A DNA stretch of 64,000 nucleotides from Taibaiella sp. (GCA_019638495.1 JAHBTQ010000001.1:1-64000); one strand, 5' to 3'. Positions 55,001 through 63,349 are shown, counted from the stretch's first letter. Numbers and translations: made by a program. The notes: generated by a model not told the origin, from the letters alone.

Positions 55001-55242
55001 GTTTTGGCTGTCCCTCAGCATCATACGTAATATTGTGTTGTCGATGCTCCGGCCCCTGTAAAATTCTACTATGATACTAAAGAAGACCATAACTTATCAC
55101 GCTATAGACCATACGAGAACTATACCCAAACTACATCACCCACCCGTCACTATTTTTCGTTTGTTGAGATGGTTTGTGAGAATGGAAAATTTCAAAACCA
55201 GTACAAAAAAGGTATTGGGACTTTTGTGAGGAAAGTCAGTAG

Positions 55243-55262
55243 AAGCCCCGGAAACGGGGCTT
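55243..55262. terminator. Bidirectional terminator-like hairpin
   Basis: Stem AAGCCCCG / CGGGGCTT with a GAAA loop. Immediately downstream on the plus strand the sequence is TCTTATTT; on the minus strand it follows the mazG-like stop. It may serve that gene and any rightward transcript from the repeat region. Confidence 0.55.
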
Positions 55263-55264
55263 TC

Positions 55265-55597
55265 TTATTTCAGTTTGTCATTATTTCGGTGACGGTCTGC
55301 ATCCCGCATACTCTTCTTCTCAAAGTTCTTTGCCAGGGCGTCACCCAGGTCCACCCCTGTTTGGTTGGCAAGGCACATCAGCACCCAAAGCACATCAGCC
55401 ATCTCATCAGCAAGTTCCTTTTGCTTATCACTCTCTTTGAACGACTGCTCTCCATATTTACGCACCATCAGGCGCGACAACTCACCTACCTCCTCCATCA
55501 GTATGCCAAGGTTGGTAAGTTCGCCAAAATAACGTACCCCTACAGTCCGTATCCATTCATCTACCCGGTGCTGCGCCTCTCGTATTGTTATATCCAC
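55265..55597 (-). CDS. MazG-like nucleotide pyrophosphohydrolase
   Basis: The 110-aa protein has the MazG-superfamily metal-binding helices: EEVGELSRLMVRKYGE, about residues 35-50, and ELADEMADVLWVLMCLANQTGVDL, about residues 60-84, with the Glu and Asp ligands in the E-x-x-E and D-E-x-x-D pattern. Such proteins hydrolyse non-canonical or damaged nucleoside triphosphates to monophosphates. Single-domain length is typical of Bacteroidota members. Cytoplasmic; start ATG at 55597. Confidence 0.88.
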   Translation of the reverse strand: MDITIREAQHRVDEWIRTVGVRYFGELTNLGILMEEVGELSRLMVRKYGEQSFKESDKQKELADEMADVLWVLMCLANQTGVDLGDALAKNFEKKSMRDADRHRNNDKLK

Positions 55598-55693
55598 GGT
55601 GCTTATTTGTTTGTTTACACAAAATAATAGAACTTTCCCGCTTCGTAAAATCCCGCCACAATATGGCAGGAAACTAAAGAACGGACGATACTA

Positions 55694-56653
55694 ATGTACG
55701 CAACAGATATAGAAGCAGCAGACGCCCTAAAATCAAAAACCGCTGAAATTCGCAAAAACATTGGCAAGGTAATTGTAGGGCAAGAAGATGTAGTAGAAAA
55801 ACTGATTATAGCCATATTATGCAATGGCCATAGCCTGCTGGTGGGCGTGCCGGGGCTGGCAAAAACACTACTGGTAAAAACAATTGCAGACGTTCTGGAC
55901 CTTTCGTTTAAGCGCATACAGTTTACACCCGACCTCATGCCGAGCGACATTGTGGGTGCTGAGATACTGAATGAGCAGCGTGCCTTTCAATTCATAAAAG
56001 GCCCGATCTTCGCTAACATCATTCTTGCGGATGAAATAAACCGTACACCGCCCAAGACACAGTCTGCCCTGCTGGAAGCTATGCAGGAACGCAACGTTAC
56101 AGCCGGCGGCATGTTATATAAGCTACCAGCGCCTTTCTTTGTACTGGCTACACAGAACCCAATAGAACAAGAAGGCACCTATCCGCTGCCGGAAGCACAG
56201 CTCGACCGCTTTATGTTCCAAGTAACGCTGGACTACCCGAGCTTCGCAGACGAAGTGACAATTGTGCGCAATACTACCGGCGCTCAGAAGACCGACCTGA
56301 GTCACGTGATGAGCGCGGAAGAAATACTAGCCTTCCAGGAGTTAGTGCGCCGCGTACCCGTTCCGGACAATGTGCTGGAATATGCTGTGGGACTAGTGCA
56401 GAAAACGCGCCCCGGAACAAAAAGCGCCGCAGATGCTGCAACAAAATACCTGGCCTACGGTGCAGGACCACGCGCCTCTCAATACCTGGTGCTGGGCGCA
56501 AAGTGCCACGCACTCATCCACGGAAAATATTCTCCTGACATAGAGGACGTCCGCGCCATGGCTATGCCCGTGCTGCGTCACCGCATACTACGCAACTACA
56601 AGGCTGAAGCAGAAGGCGTAACGCAAGAGTCTTTGATTCGACAATTGCTCTGA
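55694..56653 (+). CDS. MoxR-family AAA+ ATPase
   Basis: The 319-aa protein has Walker A GVPGLAKT at 51-58, Walker B LADEINR at 111-117, a sensor 1 motif TQNPIEQEGTYPLPEAQLDRF and sensor 2 in the C-terminal helical domain (VLRHRIL). MoxR ATPases work with von Willebrand-factor proteins as chaperones or remodelers; here no DUF58 or vWA partner gene follows, which is unusual since they are normally adjacent. Start ATG at 55694. Confidence 0.93.
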   Translation: MYATDIEAADALKSKTAEIRKNIGKVIVGQEDVVEKLIIAILCNGHSLLVGVPGLAKTLLVKTIADVLDLSFKRIQFTPDLMPSDIVGAEILNEQRAFQFIKGPIFANIILADEINRTPPKTQSALLEAMQERNVTAGGMLYKLPAPFFVLATQNPIEQEGTYPLPEAQLDRFMFQVTLDYPSFADEVTIVRNTTGAQKTDLSHVMSAEEILAFQELVRRVPVPDNVLEYAVGLVQKTRPGTKSAADAATKYLAYGAGPRASQYLVLGAKCHALIHGKYSPDIEDVRAMAMPVLRHRILRNYKAEAEGVTQESLIRQLL

Positions 56654-56681
56654 TTATTTTAGCAGGGAAAATCATTTGCTC

Positions 56682-57152
56682 ATGGAGAACATTCAGCAGA
56701 AAGCACGATTCCTGAAGACAGAATACACAGAAGTCCTGCACGACCTGGACGCCAACGCGCCACGTAAATGGGGCAAGATGAATGTGCAGCAAATGATAGA
56801 GCACATGAGCGATTATGTGCGAATAGCCAGCGGCCGCACGCCGATGGACGTGATAACACCTGCGGAAAACCTGGAGCGCATGCAGAGTTTCCTCGCGAGT
56901 GAAAAGCCCTTCCGCGAAAACACACCCAACGCGCTGATGGCAGATGATCCCGCGCCTACCCGCCATGAAACTAAGGACGAAGCCCTTTCTGAACTTCAGG
57001 GCGAAATAAACTACTTCTTTGACGCTTTTGCAAAGGATCCGTCAAAGACACTCAACAATCCTTTCTTCGGTGTGTTGAATTATCAGCAACAGGTGCAACT
57101 ATTGTACAAACACGCCACCCACCACCTCCGCCAGTTTGGTATGGATTATTAG
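56682..57152 (+). CDS. DinB-like / DUF1569 protein
   Basis: This 156-aa protein looks like a four-helix DinB/YfiT-type fold. The first helix ends KMNVQQMIEHMSDYVRIAS, and a C-terminal HATHHLRQFG gives the spaced His residues typical of the metal site. The role is unknown; relatives include thiol transferases and hydrolases. The frame has a TTG two codons upstream, but the ATG at 56682 is preferred. It lies 28 bp after the MoxR gene and probably shares its transcript. Confidence 0.8.
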   Translation: MENIQQKARFLKTEYTEVLHDLDANAPRKWGKMNVQQMIEHMSDYVRIASGRTPMDVITPAENLERMQSFLASEKPFRENTPNALMADDPAPTRHETKDEALSELQGEINYFFDAFAKDPSKTLNNPFFGVLNYQQQVQLLYKHATHHLRQFGMDY

Positions 57153-57182
57153 ACCTCACGATTGCCAACAACCTCAAATCCA

Positions 57183-57202
57183 AAATTTATACGCATAAAT
57201 TT
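57183..57202 (+). promoter_or_regulatory. Perfect palindrome on the blaI -33 element (candidate operator 1)
   Basis: AAATTTAT-acgc-ATAAATTT is a perfect 8-bp inverted repeat with a 4-bp spacer. Its right end overlaps the -33 TTTG at 57200-57203. Candidate BlaI-family binding site. Confidence 0.7.
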
Positions 57203-57230
57203 GGTTTTTCAGTTTTGTAACGTATTTTTA
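57200..57230 (+). promoter_or_regulatory. blaI promoter
   Basis: TTTG at 57200-57203 and TATTTTTA at 57223-57230 (one mismatch to TAnnTTTG), separated by 19 bp, fit the Bacteroidota -33/-7 promoter. The ATG follows 4 bp after the -7 box, so the mRNA should be leaderless or nearly so. Confidence 0.65.
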
Positions 57231-57235
57231 CGTTA
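57218..57235 (+). promoter_or_regulatory. Perfect palindrome on the blaI -7 element (candidate operator 2)
   Basis: TAACGTA-tttt-TACGTTA is a perfect 7-bp inverted repeat with a 4-bp spacer, overlapping the -7 box and ending on the A of the start ATG. Together with operator 1 it would block both promoter elements. Confidence 0.7.
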
Positions 57236-57615
57236 TGAAGCGGAAAACACCATTACCAACACTCACTAAAGCAGAGGAAGAGGTAATGCAGATAATCTGG
57301 AACCTGGAGCGTTGCCTGGTACGTGATGTAATAGACCATCTCGGCGACCCGGATATGCCACACAGCACCATTTCTAGTGTGGTGCGTATACTCGAGAAGA
57401 AGGGCTTCGTAGACCACAAGGCTTACGGCAAAACACACGAGTATTTTCCTATTGTTACAAAAGAGGAATATGCAGACCATGGAGTAAAGAGTATGGTAGA
57501 AAAATACTTCGGCGGCTCTCCAAAGCAACTGGTAAGCTTCCTGGTGCAAAGCAAGGACATTGACCTGGCAGAACTGAAAGACCTGATGAAGACACTGGAC
57601 AAAACAAAAAACTGA
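57235..57615 (+). CDS. blaI: BlaI/MecI-family transcriptional repressor
   Basis: The 126-aa protein is a BlaI-type winged helix: LTKAEEEVMQIIWNLERCLVRDVIDHL, then a recognition helix around MPHSTISSVVRILEKKGFV, then the wing (HKAYGKTHEYFPIVTKEEY) and a C-terminal dimerisation helix. BlaI binds paired palindromes and is cut by its BlaR1-type protease partner when a signal is sensed, which frees the promoter. It heads the run of genes at 57235-64000 and overlaps the next gene by 1 bp (TGATG). It is probably autoregulated through the two palindromes. Confidence 0.92.
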   Translation: MKRKTPLPTLTKAEEEVMQIIWNLERCLVRDVIDHLGDPDMPHSTISSVVRILEKKGFVDHKAYGKTHEYFPIVTKEEYADHGVKSMVEKYFGGSPKQLVSFLVQSKDIDLAELKDLMKTLDKTKN

Positions 57616-58025
57616 TGACAAAAGGGGGCAATAAGATATTGACTTGTGCATGGCTGCTTACTGCACCTGCCATGCTGCCCCTGGCAGCGAGCGGCCAATT
57701 CATGCCTCAACACCCTAAGCACCTCGTGCGCCTGGCCAATGAAGACAGGAAGAACATACAACTAAAGAACATACTCGCTGACCCGAGGCTGGTATCGGCG
57801 CGGGCAAGTTGTGAGGTTACCGGTTTCACCTTTTCCTGCAAGCCGGAGTGGGGCAAGAGTTATGGTCCGGTAAACATAGCCGGATCAAGACTGGGCAAGG
57901 ACGAGGTTGCCTACCTAAAAAGCATGAGTAACACCAACGTTAAGATAACGCTAGAAGATATACACCTGAGTTGCAACGGCAAGAACACGACAGAAGAACC
58001 ACTGATAGTTACAAGTTTTCCATAA
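57615..58025 (+). CDS. Secreted GldM-C-like domain protein 1
   Basis: The 136-aa protein has a signal peptide (to Ser-Gly-Gln, about residue 27) and one domain of about 100 residues. The domain core is CEVTGFTFSCKPEWG, VNIAGSRLGKDEVAYLKSM and VKITLEDIHLSC. This pattern resembles the C-terminal domain of the T9SS/gliding protein GldM (FTLS..., then EQxxLIKxLKxGDxVYIEDIKAKGPDG). The resemblance is by eye. Its ATG overlaps the blaI stop by 1 bp. Probably periplasmic; likely a soluble counterpart of the tail of the 58516 peptidase. Confidence 0.75.
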   Translation: MTKGGNKILTCAWLLTAPAMLPLAASGQFMPQHPKHLVRLANEDRKNIQLKNILADPRLVSARASCEVTGFTFSCKPEWGKSYGPVNIAGSRLGKDEVAYLKSMSNTNVKITLEDIHLSCNGKNTTEEPLIVTSFP

Positions 58026-58054
58026 CCGGCCTTTTGGGCCACAAATGATCTGTT

Positions 58055-58489
58055 ATGTACCGCAGAAACACATCCGGAAACACCGGACGATGTGGGCTTA
58101 TTGTGCCTGCCCTGGCTTTCCTGTTACTGGCACTTGCTCTCAGCACCCCCTCTATCGCACAGAAAGCTGATAGAATAAGCCCGGTGAGGTTCGCAGGAAT
58201 TGCTCCCGGCAATGCATTCAACGGCGTTAGCAAAATTGTTGCCGACCCGGAAGTCACAATAACCACGGCAGGCTGTAGCGTCGTAGGTTTTACCTTCTCT
58301 GTGCTACCAAAGGGCGACTACATCTACGGCCCCTTTAAGACGGAGGGCCACCGGCTGCGCCAGGAGCAGGTGGACGAACTTAAGAAAATGAAGGGCACAA
58401 GCATGAAGATTTTCCTTGAGAACATTAAACTGAAGTGTGGCGACAAGACCCTGCTTGAAACACCCGTGGTCTATGATGTGAAACCATAA
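58055..58489 (+). CDS. Secreted GldM-C-like domain protein 2
   Basis: This 144-aa protein has a long signal peptide (to Ile-Ala-Gln, about residue 36), then the same domain as the previous gene, better conserved: CSVVGFTFSVLPKGDYIYGP, LRQEQVDELKKMKGTSMKIF and LENIKLKCGDK. Over this stretch the match to the GldM C-terminal pattern is clearest of the three copies. It starts 29 bp after the previous gene. Predicted periplasmic; possible ligand or modulator of the BlaR1-like proteins. Confidence 0.78.
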   Translation: MYRRNTSGNTGRCGLIVPALAFLLLALALSTPSIAQKADRISPVRFAGIAPGNAFNGVSKIVADPEVTITTAGCSVVGFTFSVLPKGDYIYGPFKTEGHRLRQEQVDELKKMKGTSMKIFLENIKLKCGDKTLLETPVVYDVKP

Positions 58490-58515
58490 ACATTCATCTT
58501 CTCAACAACCGTGTT

Positions 58516-59703
58516 ATGATGCAATATCTCATCAATATCACTGCCATCTGGCTATTAAGCCTGGTCGCCTTCGACACTGTACTGCGCAGAGAAACGTACC
58601 ATGCCTACAACCGGGCATACTTACTCGTAACACTACTTGCCGGTGCACTCATCCCATTGCTGCCGGTGCACTATACCGATATCGCAACCACCGGACCCGT
58701 GTTACGGAAAAGCCTGGAGCAGGTGACAATTGCTAAAACAGCCGTTGCGGAAATAGCAGGCGCCCCGCGGCAAGACTGGACAAACTGGCTTGTTTATATA
58801 TACGCAGGCGGGGCTCTGATTGCTCTTGCCTGGCTGGTTGCCGATATCGCAAAGCTCATCCACTTGCATCGCTTGGGTAAACAAACAAAACATGATGGAT
58901 GGAAGGTAATTGAAACCGGGAAAGAACACGCCCCCTTCTCATTCGCAAACATGCTGTACGTAAAGAGCATAGCCGCCTACAGCAGCGAAGAATGGATCAT
59001 GCTCTCTGCCCACGAAAGAAGGCATACTAACCTTGGTCACCTGGCAGACCTACTGCTGATGCATGCTGTCCGTATTGTCTTCTGGTTTCACCCACTTGTG
59101 TACATCTATCACCGCAGGCTGCTGATGGTTCATGAGTACCAGGCCGACAGCCTTGCAGCAACACGACCAGGGGAATATGGGGCATTCCTCATAGAGCAGG
59201 CTATGCTGAATGCAGCACCAGCCATCGCTCATTCATTCAATCGTTCACCCATAAAAAACCGCATTCTTATGCTTACCCGCACATCTCATTCAATTGCCAG
59301 CGTTAAAAAGCTTGTTGTACTTCCATTACTTGCAGTGTCCGTATTCTACTGCACGTTTGTAAGCTACTCGCAGAGCAGCCACAAATCCACTACTGTAACC
59401 TTCGCAAATTCGAACACGCGAAACGTGACCTATAGCGCAGCTCTCGCCGACCCGACAATAAGAACATCTAAACCGGGATGCAGCGTTACTAGCTGCACCA
59501 TGTCTTTTTTACCGAAAGGCGAATACATACTGGGGCCATTTCGTTGCCCGGGCGGCAAAATGCACCAAAGACTGGTTGACTATCTGAGAACTTACAAAGG
59601 TGAGAACATACGAATTTTCATTGAGGACATCATGCTTGATTGTAACGGAAAAGTTGACACTTCGGAAATGCCTTTAGTTAGAACGTTAACCGAAAAACTC
59701 TAA
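58516..59703 (+). CDS. BlaR1-like M56 metallopeptidase with GldM-C-like tail
   Basis: The 395-aa protein starts with two membrane helices (about 4-20 and 34-50), a third at 92-112, then the zinc site HERRH at 166-170 with the third ligand in HEYQAD at 206-211, and a last helix (about 265-283). That is the BlaR1/MecR1 M56 layout. After the last helix, residues 300-395 carry the GldM-C-like domain (CSVTSCTMSFLPKGEYILGP ... IRIFIEDIMLDC) in place of a penicillin-binding sensor. It should sense something in the periplasm and cleave BlaI in the cytoplasm. The start may be ATG 58516 or 58519. Confidence 0.85.
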   Translation: MMQYLINITAIWLLSLVAFDTVLRRETYHAYNRAYLLVTLLAGALIPLLPVHYTDIATTGPVLRKSLEQVTIAKTAVAEIAGAPRQDWTNWLVYIYAGGALIALAWLVADIAKLIHLHRLGKQTKHDGWKVIETGKEHAPFSFANMLYVKSIAAYSSEEWIMLSAHERRHTNLGHLADLLLMHAVRIVFWFHPLVYIYHRRLLMVHEYQADSLAATRPGEYGAFLIEQAMLNAAPAIAHSFNRSPIKNRILMLTRTSHSIASVKKLVVLPLLAVSVFYCTFVSYSQSSHKSTTVTFANSNTRNVTYSAALADPTIRTSKPGCSVTSCTMSFLPKGEYILGPFRCPGGKMHQRLVDYLRTYKGENIRIFIEDIMLDCNGKVDTSEMPLVRTLTEKL

Positions 59704-59715
59704 ACCCCATAAACT

Positions 59716-61134
59716 ATGCTACAATATCTCATCAACGCTACTGCCATCTGGCTGCTTAGCCTGCTGATATTTGATATGGTACTGCGCAGACAGTCCATGC
59801 ATGGATACAACAGGATTTACCTGCTTATTACTCTATTTGCGGGCCTGCTTTTGCCACTTGTTCCACTTCGAAATTCCTCGTTGGTTTACCAGCAATTGCC
59901 GGCGACCACTGTGGGGCTACTGCCTGCTACGCAGGTGGTGAAGGAAGTGACGAACTCGGCCGCAAACACTCCACAACAAACTCCGTGGCTATTAATCGTC
60001 TACCTGATGGGGATGTCTGCGAGCCTTACATTATTGGCATTGGAGATAATTAAGCTGATTCGCCTCTCTCGCAATGCTGTGGTATCTCAGGACGGCAAAT
60101 GGACCATCATAGAAACAGGTAAAGACCATGCACCTTTTTCGCTGATGCACCGCCTCTATGTTACCAGCCAGCAGCAATACACAAACGACGAATGGCAAAT
60201 GATATTGGCTCATGAAGGCCGCCACACTACACTGCTTCATGTTGCAGACCACATAATGCTGCACATTACACGAATTGTTCTTTGGTTCCATCCTTTGATT
60301 TACGTTTACCACCGCAGGCTGCTGATGGTGCACGAATACCAGGCCGATGCCAATGCAGAAGAACCGACAACCTATGGCCGCTTCCTGGTAGAGCAGGCTG
60401 TTTTTCATGCGGCGCCATCGATAACACACTCACTCAATTATTCACCCATAAAAAACCGGATAAATATGCTCACGAAAAACAAAACGAAAAATCAGCCTCT
60501 AAGAATGCTCGTTATTCTGCCCATGCTTGCAGTGGCCACCGGCTGCTTTACGAAGGAAGCAACCAAGCGCACCTTCGAGCGCAAGGGCAACGAAATAACA
60601 TACAACGGCAACAAGTTTAAGATGTCAGAGCCCAAAACCGACACCATAATGCTGATGGACCCAATAAGTGGTGATACCATGACCCAAACCATGACATCCG
60701 TCCCGAAGCCAATTGAAATGAACGGGCAGAAGATCTATTCTTCACCCGAAGCAACGCCACCAGCCTATCTTGCCGGCAGTACTACTTTGGAGGATGCCGT
60801 GAATAAGATCGCATCTACAGAATTAAGCGCACTACCAGACGGAGATTATTGGATAGACATGAACAACGTGGTAGTAAGCGAAAGCGGCAAGGTAGCATTC
60901 TACGAATTCCGCGGTGTACGCCGCGTGACTGCACGTTCACTTACGACTGTCGGCGCAGATAGCACCCGGAAATTGGGGGCTGCCATTGACAATGTGCTAA
61001 ATGACGTGCCGGCAATGAAACCTGCCACCGCTAATGGCAAAAATGTACCGTCTTTATTGGAGACAAAGTTTGATCATCCGATTTTCCATGTACAGGACCA
61101 CAAAGTAACCTTTGGCAACCCAAGCAATATGTAA
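59716..61134 (+). CDS. BlaR1-like M56 metallopeptidase with diverged TonB-C-like tail 1
   Basis: The 472-aa protein has the same membrane core as its neighbour (MLQYLINATAIWLLSLLIFD; helices at about 4-20, 34-50, 91-111). It keeps the zinc site HEGRH at 166-170 and HEYQAD, with a last helix near 264-278. The C-terminal 195 residues differ from the 58516 tail: MNGQKIYSSPE, LPDGDYWIDMNNVVVSESGKVAFYEF and a final MKPATANGKNV segment. This pattern suggests a diverged TonB C-terminal-type domain. It starts 12 bp after the previous gene and is an evident tandem duplicate of it. Confidence 0.85.
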   Translation: MLQYLINATAIWLLSLLIFDMVLRRQSMHGYNRIYLLITLFAGLLLPLVPLRNSSLVYQQLPATTVGLLPATQVVKEVTNSAANTPQQTPWLLIVYLMGMSASLTLLALEIIKLIRLSRNAVVSQDGKWTIIETGKDHAPFSLMHRLYVTSQQQYTNDEWQMILAHEGRHTTLLHVADHIMLHITRIVLWFHPLIYVYHRRLLMVHEYQADANAEEPTTYGRFLVEQAVFHAAPSITHSLNYSPIKNRINMLTKNKTKNQPLRMLVILPMLAVATGCFTKEATKRTFERKGNEITYNGNKFKMSEPKTDTIMLMDPISGDTMTQTMTSVPKPIEMNGQKIYSSPEATPPAYLAGSTTLEDAVNKIASTELSALPDGDYWIDMNNVVVSESGKVAFYEFRGVRRVTARSLTTVGADSTRKLGAAIDNVLNDVPAMKPATANGKNVPSLLETKFDHPIFHVQDHKVTFGNPSNM

Positions 61135-61160
61135 GTTGGCTACTGCGCAAACTCTCAGAA

Positions 61161-62618
61161 ATGTTACACTACATCATCAATACTACCATCATCTGGACAT
61201 TGAGCCTGCTGCTCTTTGACCTGCTGCTGCGTAGAGAACGGACACATGGATATAACAGGTTCTATCTGCTGTGCACCTTGCTGGCAGGCGCCCTACTCCC
61301 CCTTATGCCGTGGCACAATGCCACCATATACCCAACAATAGTGCAGCCCGCTGCAGAGCGGATGGCCGAGGTGCGCGCGGTGGCAGTACACGTTGCTGCT
61401 TCCGCCGCTCCTTCGCCTGCGGCTAGCATTCCATGGCCATGTATCATCTACTTCACGGGAATGGGTGTGAGCATTATTGCACTTGGCCTGGAAGTCGTGA
61501 AACTATTGCGACTGTCGGTAAATGGCAGACACTTCAAAGAAGGAAGTTGGCAGGTTGTAGAAACCGGCAAAACACATGCACCATTCTCTCTGCTACACAG
61601 ACTTTACGTGAGCAGCAAGGACCACTACACCGCTCAAGAATGGAAAATGATACTGGAACATGAAGGCCGCCATACCTCCATGCTTCACTTTGCCGATTTG
61701 GTGCTGCTACATGCCGCAAGAACACTATTCTGGTTTCACCCACTGGTTTACGTCTACCACCGCAGGCTCCTGATGGTGCATGAATACCAGGCAGATGCAT
61801 CTGCCGTGGCACCCATTGAATACGGTCACTTCCTTCTGGAGCAGGCTGTATTTCACGCAGCTCCTTCCTTTACGCATTCACTCAATCATTCACCGATAAA
61901 AAACAGGATAAATATGCTCACCAACAACAAAACAAAAAGCACGGGCACGAAAAAATTTGCGCTCCTGCCACTACTCGCGTTCAGCATTGTCTGCTGTGCA
62001 CAGAATGCCACAAACAAGTTTGTACCTGAAGGTAAAGGCTACAAGCTACCCGGCGCAGATATTGCATTTTCTGTCTACAAAGAGGATTCATTCTTCTCGC
62101 CGGCTACAGCAACAGAACAGGCTACGACTGTGATTCGCCTTCATCCTCCCCGCCCAGAGAGGATGAATGGCAGAGAAGTGGCGCACCTGAATGGAGAGGT
62201 GCCAACAGCATACGGAACGCCCATCATGTCTGCTGCGGAACGCTTCAAAGAATATCTCTTCAATGCTGTAAGAAAAGACCTTGAGCGCCTGCCTGATGGC
62301 GAATACCAACTGAGCCCGCAGCATGCTACGTTTGACGAAACTGGCAGGCTTACCTACTTCGAATTTGCAGGCATCGTGGATAAGACCCCTCCCGCAGACG
62401 GCATGTACCTTCAAGGCCCATGGCAGGCAGGCGGCATTGACCGTGCGATGCAAAAGGACATCGAAAACAAAATAGCGACAGCGATACAGGCATCTCCGAG
62501 AATGCCTGTAGTAGAAGTTGCCGGACAAGCAACGCCGTATGGCATTGAGCAATTTTCGGTACGGGTACGCGACCACAAAATACTGACGCTTGTGCCTCCT
62601 CTTGCGGCCGCCAACTAG
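61161..62618 (+). CDS. BlaR1-like M56 metallopeptidase with diverged TonB-C-like tail 2
   Basis: The 485-aa protein is the third tandem copy: the same N-terminal helices (MLHYIINTTIIWTLSLLLFD), zinc site HEGRH at 167-171 and HEYQAD, last helix in FALLPLLAFSIVC. Its tail matches the second copy in outline (PERMNGREVAHLNGE, LPDGEYQLSPQHATFDETGRL, FEFAGI) but is longer and less regular. The three peptidase domains are far more alike than their tails, so the sensors have diverged while the protease was kept. It starts 26 bp after the previous stop and is followed by a terminator-like hairpin overlapping the next gene's start. Confidence 0.85.
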   Translation: MLHYIINTTIIWTLSLLLFDLLLRRERTHGYNRFYLLCTLLAGALLPLMPWHNATIYPTIVQPAAERMAEVRAVAVHVAASAAPSPAASIPWPCIIYFTGMGVSIIALGLEVVKLLRLSVNGRHFKEGSWQVVETGKTHAPFSLLHRLYVSSKDHYTAQEWKMILEHEGRHTSMLHFADLVLLHAARTLFWFHPLVYVYHRRLLMVHEYQADASAVAPIEYGHFLLEQAVFHAAPSFTHSLNHSPIKNRINMLTNNKTKSTGTKKFALLPLLAFSIVCCAQNATNKFVPEGKGYKLPGADIAFSVYKEDSFFSPATATEQATTVIRLHPPRPERMNGREVAHLNGEVPTAYGTPIMSAAERFKEYLFNAVRKDLERLPDGEYQLSPQHATFDETGRLTYFEFAGIVDKTPPADGMYLQGPWQAGGIDRAMQKDIENKIATAIQASPRMPVVEVAGQATPYGIEQFSVRVRDHKILTLVPPLAAAN

Positions 62619-62665
62619 CGCCTCAACTTCGAACACTTGCAACAATTCCGCCATTTTACTACCTT

Positions 62666-62696
62666 AGGCATGAAATGAAAAGTTTCATGCCTTTTT
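62666..62696 (+). promoter_or_regulatory. Terminator-like hairpin over the start of the next gene
   Basis: AGGCATGAAA / TTTCATGCCT, a perfect 10-bp stem with a 7-nt loop, is followed by TTTT. The proposed start ATG at 62675 lies at the stem/loop junction and a second in-frame ATG at 62687 lies in the 3' arm. It may terminate the BlaR1 run, control translation of the next gene, or do both. Confidence 0.65.
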
Positions 62697-63349
62697 CTAT
62701 ACCCCGCATTGTCAGGTCATTGCTGGCTGGCGCTTTCATTGCGCTTGTATCGCACAGCACTTTTGCACAGGCATTTGTAGAGGGTGACGGCTTCTTTATG
62801 CGCGGAGATCTGCGCTACAAGCCCGGAAAGATCGTTATTGATACAGTTTCCGTAGTGGACGAAACAGGCTTTGAGCAGTTTGAGGCCCGGGAAGATGACG
62901 CCTTCCCCAGCGAGATAAACGGCAAGAAAGTGTATGAAGCCATGGACGTAGATGACCCGGTAGTATTCGCCGAAAACGTACCCTCACAGCAGGACTATTT
63001 GCTGGACCGTATGCGGGGAATACTCATGGCCACAGAGTTCTACGAATATGGTGCGTCAGCCCGGCTAAACCTCCGCAACATCATTGTAGACGAGCGTGGC
63101 AAGGTTATCTTCTACCAGTTTTATGGTATGCGCTCAGTGACAGCCGATAACAGGGTAAAGCCACTTAAGTTTCCTGAACTCACCGTTGCTATCAACCGGT
63201 TCATGACTGAGTTACCACCCATAAAACCTGCAAAAGTAAATGGCAAACCGGTCATGTCTTATGCGGATATTGACTTCCACCACATTAAGATTGAAAAAGT
63301 AGACGGGAAACTTATCTACAGCTATGACGGGAACGTATATCCGGAATAA
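62675..63349 (+). CDS. Secreted protein with diverged TonB-C-like domain
   Basis: The 224-aa protein has a signal peptide (to Phe-Ala-Gln, about residue 32) and no transmembrane helix after it. It begins with a VIDTVSVVDE / INGKKVYEAM segment like the tails of the 59716 and 61161 proteins. Then come LRNIIVDERGKVIFYQFYGM and VAINRFMTELPPIKPAKVNG, the latter resembling the closing part of TonB C-terminal domains (MPKWKPGKxNGKPV). It is thus a free-standing version of that sensor tail. Starts within a hairpin; an in-frame ATG at 62687 is an alternative. Confidence 0.78.
   Translation: MKSFMPFSIPRIVRSLLAGAFIALVSHSTFAQAFVEGDGFFMRGDLRYKPGKIVIDTVSVVDETGFEQFEAREDDAFPSEINGKKVYEAMDVDDPVVFAENVPSQQDYLLDRMRGILMATEFYEYGASARLNLRNIIVDERGKVIFYQFYGMRSVTADNRVKPLKFPELTVAINRFMTELPPIKPAKVNGKPVMSYADIDFHHIKIEKVDGKLIYSYDGNVYPE

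Larger units (their letters stand above)
54638..55264. other. 627-bp gap without a gene, containing phased repeats
   Basis: No protein-coding frame is convincing. It contains two 15-bp direct repeats at 54966-54980 and 54986-55000, with an inverted copy of their core at 54930-54938 (separate entry). A G+C-rich hairpin is at its right end. It may hold a small RNA or a regulatory region for the flanking genes. Confidence 0.5.
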
